Shown in pieces: positions 55,899 through 64,000 of a DNA stretch of 64,000 bases; the stretch's first letter is position 1; each line of letters starts with the position of its first letter. Made by a program: the position numbers and the translations under genes. The notes beneath the pieces were generated by a model. That model searched no databases and was not told the DNA's origin. It saw only the letters and a list, made by a program, of their open reading frames with translations. This stretch comes from Symsagittifera roscoffensis (Eukaryota > Xenacoelomorpha > Acoela > Convolutidae): the NCBI RefSeq assembly GCF_963678635.1, contig NC_087063.1, positions 78,143,617-78,207,616 on the forward strand. The letters are read 5' to 3'.

Positions 55899-56864
55899 GT
55901 GAGTCATGAGAAGCGCTTTTAGTGGTCAGAAGAAAAAACTAAGGCTTACTAACTTGCATAGGACGGGAAAGTTTCAAAACAAATTGTTGAAAGTTTTTGT
56001 TGAACGGTTCGAATAAAGTTTTTTGACATATCGACAATTACTTTCAAGTAATTATTTAGTTTTGTACAGAAAATTTAAGACAGTTGAAATTTTGGTTCGA
56101 AACAAAAATTTTAGCCATTGTTCTAAAAATCTTAATCTTTTTAAGAATTTTTTGTTTTTTGATTCGTTTGTTAGTTCTGTAGTTTGATATATCTTCAGTT
56201 GACGATTAGGCTGCAAGTTTAACCGTACACCAAGTTACATTGACTAGAGTTGCACATTATGTTGTTTTCTGGCTAAACCATCAAAAATTTTATTGTTTAA
56301 AAAAATATATTCAGTTCTGAAAAAGCTATTTATACAGGTTCAACTGTTCTTTTTTTCATCTTTTTCCCTCGTATTCATGCAATATCGATAGTTTGAGCCA
56401 TATTATGTTAGAAAATAATCTTTTAACTATGATAAAACTAACGGTAAAGGGTATAATTTAGAGGAAACAAAAGTTGTTCTAAGCTGACATCAACTCATTT
56501 TTTCAGTAATACAGAAAACTTTCGGTAAGTTTTTAATTTTGTGCAAAATAAACAACCCAATCTTCTTGTGCGATTTTGATTTTCTAGAACGAACGTTTTT
56601 TAGACATGATTCTAAATGAAACACAAATTTTTTTATAAATTTAAAGAATAAAGAGCAAAAAAAACTTTTGTTCTTTTTGTTTTATTCAATTTAGTTTACA
56701 AAACAAACAGCTAAACATTAATAATTTCAACTTAACTATTTGAAAAAAATAGCACAAAACACAAAACAGACTGAAAATTTTTCAATTGATGCCAAATATA
56801 ACAGAGATTGATGCGTTCCAATCCTTTTTCTTGTTTTTTGCGAGCAACTGGCGTTTACATTTGG

Positions 56865-57008
56865 CTAATAACGGTTGTCTGCCTCCTGCACCAAGGGCTC
56901 ACTGTTAGACTGATTTCTGCAATGAGAGTAACAAGGTGGAGCTGGTGGCTTCATTTCCAGGCCGACTTGGGCCTCTCGAAGAATGCGCTCATAAGGAGAT
57001 GAGTAAAT
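56865..57008 (-). CDS. Orphan 3'-terminal exon, unknown gene
   Basis: Acceptor GATCTAG|ATT ends at 57,009; 47 codons follow to TAG at 56,865-56,867. Sequence is clearly protein-like and GC-richer: SPYERILREAQVGLEMKPP, then Cys/Ser/Asn-rich, ending ADNRY. An AATAAA signal is at 56,681-56,686. It lies 3' of the ZnT exon on the same strand, but its end does not resemble ZnT C-termini, so it probably belongs to another gene. It could be a receptor or transporter cytoplasmic tail. Confidence 0.45.
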   Translation of the reverse strand: MYSSPYERILREAQVGLEMKPPAPPCYSHCRNQSNSEPLVQEADNRY

Positions 57009-58536
57009 CTAGATCTTTGATTAGCATAATTTTGGCTATTTGCGCTGAATCGATGTTATAAACACCGATAATCAAAAAATCATCTTTTCTGATGGCCTTT
57101 TAAACCATATTTTTAAAAGATATAAATGGAATAAGATAACCTAAATGGAAAATATGGGATTTAGAGTGATCCAATTATCATTAATTGAATTTAATTATTG
57201 TCTAATAAGGAAAGATAATCTCTGTGAGCAGTCTTGTCAAAAATAGTACGTTCTTCAGCGGAATCAGTCAAAACTTACACATACAGTTTTTTTAAAGTTT
57301 TGCAGTAACGGAGAGCAAACATTGAATTGAAATGGGTAAAATTATGAATCAAATGATGAAAACACGCGCCTGCAGAGGCGTTGTTATTGCGCTAAAAACA
57401 GAACAAATCTTATCATGAATTGGAAATGAGTTAGCTGATAAATGCTTTGTTTTGTATAATCAAGACCACAAATTTTCTAACTTTTGATAGTAATTTTATC
57501 GACTCTTCTTCAAATTGAACAGTTTTGGACAAGTAATAAAACACAGCATAGTTATGGGCTCACGTTCATATCTTATATTCAGCGGCTAATCTGAAACGAA
57601 CACATAAATTTCCCTATGTTTGATTGAGATTTATGATTGGGTATAGATGTCAGTCCACAACCAGAAAGATTTTCAAAGAGAAATCCTTTACATTTTAACC
57701 TGATTTAGTCTTACCAGAATTCGTTTATCTGCTGGGAAATTTATCCAATTTGGCTACGCTGTTTATGATCTATCACTGGCTGATAAGCGAATGTTTCGAA
57801 TAAACTAGAAGTAATGTATATAAGTCCGTCTTTGATTTTTTACGCGTGTTTATCGGTATGTGTAATTGTTAATATTTATGTATATATGTTCAGAAGTGTA
57901 ACAATAGCTAAGAGTTAAGCCACAAATCAAACTCAATGTAGCTTTGGTTCCAGTTAGTCAAGATTTTCTAGAACATTTTACTAGGTGTTGTATCTGTAGT
58001 ATCTTCAACCGGATACTACAAAGTAATATAATTATGTGTAAATTGTGTGCATTGCATGTTCGATTTTTACATGTTTTACGGTTTGCTTGTATTGGAAATG
58101 TTATATCAGAAAAGATGTACAAGCATGTTGTTCCAAAAAGTTTTCGAATCAATTTAGGATAAATAATTGTAATTGGAAATAAAATTTGATGTCAAAATGA
58201 ATCCAAATTCTTCTTTTTACTTTTCTTCATTATTCTAGATTGTTTCACCAGATGCTAAGTGGGTACAGATGATCAATCAGATTTGGATACGTAAAATTAG
58301 TGCATGTAGATAGGCATTGTAATCAATTTTTTTTTGTAATTGTAAGCACGATTAATACCTACTTTGTATGTTTTTGGTTATCTACATTTGGTTATAATAA
58401 TTCATATGTATAAATTCACTTATGCGATCAAAAGTATGCCATCAGAAGTGCCACTTCAAGTAGAAAAACAATTCATCTCAAGTTTTTTTGCTGCTCTTGA
58501 TTTCTGAAAAGTTCACCACATACTAAAAATTTCCCA
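57009..58536. other. No exon recognised downstream of the ZnT exon
   Basis: The remaining ZnT exons (spans 5-6 and the C-terminal domain) are expected 3' of 58,737 on the minus strand, but none can be read here. They lie in the gap or outside, or the locus is misassembled. Confidence 0.4.
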
Positions 58537-58736
58537 NNNNNNNNNNNNNNNNNNNNNNNNNNNNNNNNNNNNNNNNNNNNNNNNNNNNNNNNNNNNNNNN
58601 NNNNNNNNNNNNNNNNNNNNNNNNNNNNNNNNNNNNNNNNNNNNNNNNNNNNNNNNNNNNNNNNNNNNNNNNNNNNNNNNNNNNNNNNNNNNNNNNNNNN
58701 NNNNNNNNNNNNNNNNNNNNNNNNNNNNNNNNNNNN
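58537..58736. other. Assembly gap (200 N)
   Basis: Exactly 200 N, probably a placeholder of unknown true size. It interrupts the His-rich loop of the ZnT coding exon. Confidence 0.95.
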
Positions 58737-59374
58737 TTGTTATGACTGAGACTATGGCTGTGCCCATGACTGCTATGTCCGAAACCCCCGTGGTCATGTG
58801 GTATGTCCGCCTGGTAAAGAACCACTCCGAGCACTATGTTAACAGCCAGCCCACAACCGGCTGTTACCAGCATGACATCTGCGTCTATTTCGTAGTCTCT
58901 GTTGATCACTCTCAAAACGGCCATGTAAACAAGCACGCCTGTGAGGACTTGAATCAACAACATACTCATCACCGCACACAGCACTTCTGCGCGGTAGTAT
59001 CCAAAAGACATGTTTTTAGTGGCAGGTCGGCTGGCGAACCAGATGGCAAATAGACTGATGCAGAAGCCAGCGAAGTCAGACAGCAGATGGAAGGCGTCTG
59101 TCATGATGGCCAGACTGTTTGCCAAGAAACCCCCCACAAGCTCGCACACCATAAACACCAGCACCAGAGAACTAGCGAGCATCAGCTTGTTCCTCACTGC
59201 ATTCGACTTGGTCTTACTCACATTCAGGTCCGTGTGGCAATGGTCCCCCTCTTTGGTCATCGGGGGCGGGTGAGGGTGGGGGTGGTCCAACTTGCTTTTA
59301 CTGGCCCTGTCGCTTCGCTGTTCATCGCTCGATCTCGCAATCAAAAGTTCAGTTTCACCGCTGCTTCCGGACAT
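58737..59374 (-). CDS. Zinc transporter, SLC30A (ZnT-2/3/8-like), N-terminal part
   Basis: 212 residues from ATG 59,374 to the gap. Cation-diffusion-facilitator family; exports Zn2+ from the cytosol into vesicles or out of the cell by H+ exchange. Seen: His-rich N-terminus (HPHPHPPP, GDHCHTD), span 1 about residues 64-86, span 2 about 92-113 with the zinc-binding HxxxD (TDAFHLLSDF, His96/Asp100), the SRPATKNMSFGYYRAE loop, span 3 about 128-150, span 4 about 166-187, then the His-rich loop (HGHSHSLSH) broken by the gap. Spans 5-6 and the C-terminal domain are not in view. A start at GTG 59,380 is not needed. Head to head with the arylsulfatase gene. Confidence 0.85.
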
Positions 59375-60764
59375 ACTCACATGGGATAAACTCTTCGGTT
59401 TTTTGACGACTTTTAAGTGTGACTAAATGTCTTTTCTTGGCAATAGAATTTTAAGTGTGACTACTTTTAAGTGTGATTAAATGTCTTTTCTGTTCAATAG
59501 ACTTTTAAGTGTGCGATTAAATATCTCTTGTCGTTTTCATCTGATGATTTGTTGTAACGAGTACGGAAAATGAATCTTTTCTAATGTATTATGTGAACTT
59601 ATTCTTTCAGCTTTTTCACTTTTTATACCAGAGGGAGTAAGCTGCGATAGTTTTTACGCAGATGAGTTAAACGATGTAAGCTTGACAGCAGAGTGCCATG
59701 GCTTTTACGCAAATTAATTCAAAGTTATACATTGACAAGCATAATCAGTTCGTGCTCGGCAATTGAGTTTGAACTGAAAAAAACTCATTTATTTTAAATG
59801 AAATTTGGAACCGTTGACAACTAAAAACCCAAAACTAATTCAATTACCCAGAACCAAGTTAAAAACCCAGAGCCTAGTTATAGACCCAGAATCAATATGA
59901 ACGCTAAAACTAAATTTAAAACCCCAAAAAAGTTCAAAAATCAAAGCCGGCTTGAACTTGTGCTCTTCAGACAGCGTGGTAAATGTCAACTCTTACTTTA
60001 TAAAAGTAATAGACACAAGTAGTATCTCCATTGAAATTGATAGTTGAGAAGAAAATTACATTAATTCGCCGCTTTAAAACATCAACAATTGAGACAACAA
60101 CAGGGAACCTTATCGTTAATTTTAAAAAGGGTTTTTAAATATGTTTATTATTTATTCATTCTTTACTGCATTTCGGTCAAGTAACCAATCAGATATTTTC
60201 ATAAGGCAATTTAATATTGATTTTAATCTTTGGTACGACGTTAAAATCTGGGCTCCATTCGACCGTGTCGGTCGAATCATGAGTCGAACACCTCAGCCCG
60301 GGACGTCAACTCGTAACAAAAGACAAACTTTCATATGCTTCTATCAGTTAGCTTTGAAAAACTAACATCAAAGCCAATTTTTTCTAATACACCAAAAAAT
60401 GAGACCCGCTAAAGATAGGGACATTTTTAAGGCTATTCATCTTGCAAGAGAATGAGATTCACAGTCCAAAAATTAAACATGCTGCACTTTAAAAACTCAC
60501 AAAATTTGTTGAGTCACTTGACAAAAGAATTGCTCGTTTTGAAAAATAAATTTGATCCAACAAAGGAAGAAACGTTCTACATTTTATTTAGTTTTTTGAG
60601 CCAGTTGGCCCGACACAGACACATTAACTGGGTTTTTTGGTTTGTCGTATCCCGGTTCTGCACATTTAAATTTGGCATAGTTACAAACTAACAGATGCAA
60701 GGATGTAAATATTTACAGAAACCAAAATCATTCTATTTTTGAAATTAAAAACTTTCAATACAAA
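59375..60764. promoter_or_regulatory. Intergenic region between ZnT and arylsulfatase
   Basis: 1.39 kb between divergent starts. It includes three short tandem TTTTAAGTGTGA repeats (59,410-59,520) absent from the duplicate at 26.4 kb, and the 60,141-60,365 stretch with the TTCGACCGTGTCGGTCGAA palindrome. No clear TATA box assigned. Confidence 0.35.
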
Positions 60765-60980
60765 ATGCATTTTCAAACGAAATTTCTTTTGTTGAGTAAC
60801 TTCTTTTGTTTATATTTTTCAATAACCGGATCTACAAAATCGAAACCAAATATAGTTTTCATGCTTGCGGATGACTACGGTTGGAACGACGTCGGGTTCC
60901 ATGGAAGCACCCAAGTCAAGACCCCCACTTTGGACAATATGGCTAAAGAGGGGGTCATCCTCAACAACTATTACCTGCAG
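60765..60980 (+). CDS. Arylsulfatase B-like, exon 1
   Basis: 72 codons. N-terminal signal peptide (about residues 1-22, Leu/Phe-rich) followed by [19 protein letters not shown], the sulfatase metal-binding Asp pair, then the first part of the sulfatase domain to NNYYLQ. Family members hydrolyse sulfate esters of glycosaminoglycans in lysosomes or outside the cell. Ends CTGCAG with GC at the donor position (GCATCT), so splicing needs a weak GC-AG intron or the site is mutated. Phase 0 fits exon 2. Confidence 0.8.
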
Positions 60981-61199
60981 GCATCTTTTCCACTTCCGCG
61001 AATTTCATAAAATTGTTTTTTTAATTATTTTGATTTTCTTATTTGGGCGCAAAATTTGTTTAATAACTCAATATATGTGTAATTATGTAAATCATGGCAA
61101 CAGAATATGTTCAGAGTTATTAACATGTTAACAGTGCCAAACATTGTTTCATTGGAATAAAAAAAAATAAAGTTAAAGTTGAAAAGGTCAAACCTTCAG

Positions 61200-61396
61200 C
61201 AACTCTGCTCGCCCAGCCGCGCGGCTTTGTTGACAGGACGATACCCCATCCGCACCGGAATGCAGTACTTCCTGATTGAGGCCGGACAACGCCTGGGCGT
61301 GCCCCTGAACTTTAAGTTCATGCCAGAGTATTTGAATGAGTTGGGATATGAGAGCCACATGGTTGGAAAGTGGCATCTTGGAATGTTCAATAAAAA
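61200..61396 (+). CDS. Arylsulfatase B-like, exon 2
   Basis: 197 bp after a CCTTCAG acceptor. Encodes QLCSPSRAALLTGRYPIRTG: the Cys-x-Pro-Ser-Arg signature whose cysteine (residue 75) is converted to formylglycine. It goes on to ESHMVGKWHLGMFNK with the catalytic Lys and His. Donor AAAAA|GTAGGC; phase 2 joins exon 3 cleanly. Reading straight on would stop at the TAG of the donor. Confidence 0.85.
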
Positions 61397-62514
61397 GTAG
61401 GCTGCATTTTGCGGGACACAAAATTCTTGCTCATTTAAAGTAATCGATTTGGTTGTCAATCAAAAAGTTCGACTAACAAGCTCAAAATTGAGTCTCAATG
61501 AACCATTTTAGTCGAGTCATAATTTGATTACATCAGTCGGCGATGGCGGTTTTGATACACAATGAAGTGATCAGTGCTCCAAGTTGACAATATTGAGATT
61601 GTTACTTGCAGCTCATTCAAGATCCTAGTTCGTTACCGGAGGGCAAGGCATCAATTTTAGGCCAAAAATGATGCAAAACAAAGTACTTAATACCCTTTGG
61701 TATTATTTTGCGACCTCCGTTTTTAATTGATCACCCTTTTTATAGTAACTGTGAGGGGAAGCGCGAATTTTTTGGTCAAAGGCGTCTTTTTTGGACTGTT
61801 TTTTTTAAAACTTGACAGCGGGTTGCAAAAAAATTGGTCAAAATTGGGTTTTTTTTAGATTTGAGAGAGCCCAGAAAATCATTTTGAATTATCTTAATGA
61901 GAGGATCGACAAAATTTTCAAAAAATTTTGAAAATCCGCCCCTCCCCCTCGAACATAGATCATAGAACCATAGATCCACCCCTGGTCGTTCGACAGTTTT
62001 CTAAAAATCTCAAAATATAATAGCTCGTTTCTGCTCGTAATAGCTCGTTTTGAAGGGAGATCTTCTTGAAACGCATCGTTTTAGCAAAGCATTTTCATGA
62101 AAGGATCTGAAATTGTCACCTTTTTTCATCAGAACATTTTTAAAATTTTCAGAAGTTTTTTTCCTACAGTTTTGATAGACTACAATATTTATTAAACTGA
62201 AAAGGCCGAAACGCTTTTTTTTTCTATTGATTATTGGAATATTTACAAGAGGGTGTTTAATTAACAGAAAATGTGAAAGTATTTCAGCAACAGTCAAGGG
62301 GAAAAAGTTGACGCTATCTTCCGGCTAAATCTTTTTTAAAAAATTCATTCATCGCTTGTCAAAAATTCAGCCATGACTCACAAGTAGAACGCTAAAAATA
62401 GAACGCTAAAAACACTAAGAAAATATCTTAGTTCATCCCATCGGTTGAAAACTAAAAATCGAACTTCTTTATCGCGTGTCTATATCCCGGATTGCTTTGT
62501 CAGTAGTAATCAGT

Positions 62515-62645
62515 ACTGTTTCAGAGTAAAACCAGTGATGTATTTGTTTCAGTACTGTTCCAGGAAAAACCCAGTGAAACAAGAAAAAGTACTGGAATAG
62601 TACTGTTACATTACTGTTGTTTTTACATCACTGTTTTTGTCCTGG
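62515..62645. repeat. CAGTACTG palindrome cluster, S3
   Basis: Counterpart of 30,060-30,190: repeated CAGTACTG/AGTACTGTT inside an imperfect fold-back bounded by CCAGTGATGTA and TACATCACTG. Further copies at 63,090-63,110. Confidence 0.5.
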
Positions 62646-63057
62646 AACAGCACTGCGTTTTTTAATCAAATTTTCGAATTGATTTCTAAGTTTTGTTATG
62701 TGCCGTTAGAATCGAAAAAAAAAGATAAAAAAGCCTTCCTAATTCACCCCCCCCCCCCCAGCTAAAATCAGCTGAAAACCGCCTAAAACACAGTTTTTTC
62801 TGCGAAATAAAATAGATATGACTAAACTTTGATAGTCAGAAGGCGTGAGCAACTAAATTTGCCTGGAAAGGGTGATTTTTGTTTAAAAAAAACGGTAAAT
62901 ATTTTTAACTCATTCTTTCATTGCTGTCTTTGCAATTTTTTAGCGCTGTTTTTGAGATTTTTCAGAACTTCTCTTGCTTTTTAGTGCTATTTTTGCTATT
63001 TTCAGTGCTGTTTCAGTGCAGATTTATCTCTGTAACAGTGCCGTTTTTTATTGCTGA

Positions 63058-63079
63058 TTTATCTCTGATCAGAGATAAA
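63058..63079. repeat. 22-bp perfect palindrome
   Basis: TTTATCTCTGA and its exact reverse complement with no spacer, centred on GATC. An additional TTTATCTCTG occurs at 63,023. Confidence 0.8.
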
Positions 63080-63380
63080 TTGACGCTGGCGCAGTACTGT
63101 AACAGTACTGTTTTCGACCATAATGTCTGCGCCGCAGGCAAACTTTAGAAAAGTTACGTTTTTTTCGGCGCGCGCTCTCCCCTTAAGTTAAGTATATATT
63201 GGCACCCAAGGCGCCTTTAGAAAAATTTTAGAGTCCTTCAGCCAAAATTGGATGTCTGAAATTAGTTCAAAGGTGGGACCCTTTGGGTCGGCAAGGGCTC
63301 GAATCCCTGAGGGAAGGAAAGGGTCCGGAAAGCGTTATAAGGAAAGCGTTATAACAGGAGTCAAATGTTTTCAATTTTAG

Positions 63381-63466
63381 TTACACTCCAACTTACAGAG
63401 GATTCAAGACGTTCTTAGGATACTACAATGGCTACACCGACTATTTCGACCACAGAACACGAGAGC
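63381..63466 (+). CDS. Arylsulfatase B-like, exon 3
   Basis: 86 bp between CAATTTTAG and GTAAGAG. Encodes YTPTYRGFKTFLGYYNGYT and DYFDHRTRE, the region after GKWHLG in the family (RGFDxxxGY pattern). The gene continues beyond the window. The intron before it (61,397-63,380) contains the CAGTACTG cluster, a C-tract and a 22-bp palindrome. Confidence 0.8.
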
Positions 63467-64000
63467 GTAAGAGTTTATGCGTCAAATTTTTGAACTGCAT
63501 CCTGCCCCTGATGAGGAAAAAATGAGAAAATGTTATCCTTTGTTACAGCTAAATCTAATAATTTACAATTAAAAGAATCAAACAGAGGGGGTTATTCTCA
63601 AAGTTACAACACTAAAAAGTGAGCGAGCACTTTCTTCGTCGGAGAGATTGAATGTATCAAGGTCAAATGACAAAGACCAGTTAATTCAAAATAAATGAAT
63701 TCATAAAAATAATGAATTCACAACCTTCCTCTCAACAAGAAAATTTGTGGCGTACTAATTGCTATTAACAAAGTAACTGCTCCTTTTCTCCCGTCAGAAA
63801 AACTGAATTGGTAATTTTTTGTGAAAACTATTTGCACTATAATTTTTTGCACTATAAAATATTTGCACTATAAATTTAGCATTGTTGGTACGTTTAGGAG
63901 AGTTGAGTATAAATGTTTACACAGTGAAACTAATTATGATAATGAGCTGAAACTAGAGCTGACATGACAAGTAATTTTCTGATATGAAAATAGAAATAAA

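Larger units (their letters stand above)
58737..64000 (+). repeat. Segmental duplicate S3 (best-preserved ZnT-arylsulfatase locus)
   Basis: Reference copy for S1 and S2. Lacks the Helentron-like pair, the LTR fragment and the exon 1 deletion found in the left copies. Confidence 0.7.

Noticed and set aside
58742-59389. Plus-strand ORFs opposite the zinc transporter exon
   Set aside because: Antisense shadows of a well-supported coding exon.

Overview
The window looks like a stretch of an AT-rich metazoan nuclear genome, most likely an arthropod or another invertebrate. Evidence: interrupted genes with GT/AG boundaries, AATAAA signals, an SLC30A-type zinc transporter with the animal ZnT-2/3/8 pattern, an arylsulfatase B-type sulfatase split by introns, long simple-repeat tracts, remains of LTR elements and one assembly gap. 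No rRNA, tRNA, bacterial operon or CRISPR array was found. Intact coding sequence is sparse; most of the window is duplicated, mobile or decayed DNA.

1-19,250: a compound AT-rich repeat field. One module (A 1-3,830; B 3,860-5,990 inverted; C 8,337-11,785; D 14,757-18,204) carries an array of CCAAT boxes (54-bp period in B, C and D) followed by a small two-zinc-finger gene, broken in every copy. A and B also carry a second decayed gene. Between the modules lie two PC4-like ORFs with a divergent promoter and a 100-residue ORF (6,335-7,381), a segment E present as direct and inverted copies, a large hairpin (13,931-14,743), a small acidic gene (12,885-13,265), and, at the right end, two stem-loops whose stems covary around a conserved 31-nt loop (18,953-19,197). 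This field is the best candidate for an undescribed element.

19,250-28,200: many copies of a roughly 530-545 bp non-autonomous element with the layout of Helentron-associated elements (5' TGTTCCGACT, matching subterminal inverted repeat, 3' hairpin, TCTTGT end), some head to tail. Orphan 3'-terminal exons lie between copies (19,974-20,166 and 23,247-23,510, minus strand).

26,000-34,090 and 58,700-64,000: related segments. The right one (S3) holds the better copy: a ZnT gene (minus) head to head with an arylsulfatase gene (plus), the first cut by a 200-N gap, the second running out of the window. The left one holds a ZnT pseudogene and two tandem arylsulfatase pseudogenes (S1, S2), interrupted by Helentron-like elements and an LTR-element fragment.

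34,100-48,400: retroelement and virus-like remains: Pol C-terminal tails, a long ORF with a retropepsin-type aspartyl protease domain, and a multiply frameshifted A/C-rich coding region that may be a decayed envelope-type glycoprotein. 47,070-48,370 repeats 25,130-25,980.

48,400-58,500: a broken small gene with a membrane segment, a 2-kb CATA-rich tract with an internal duplication, and isolated exon-like pieces.

All family calls rest on reading motifs by eye; no alignment or database search was run.
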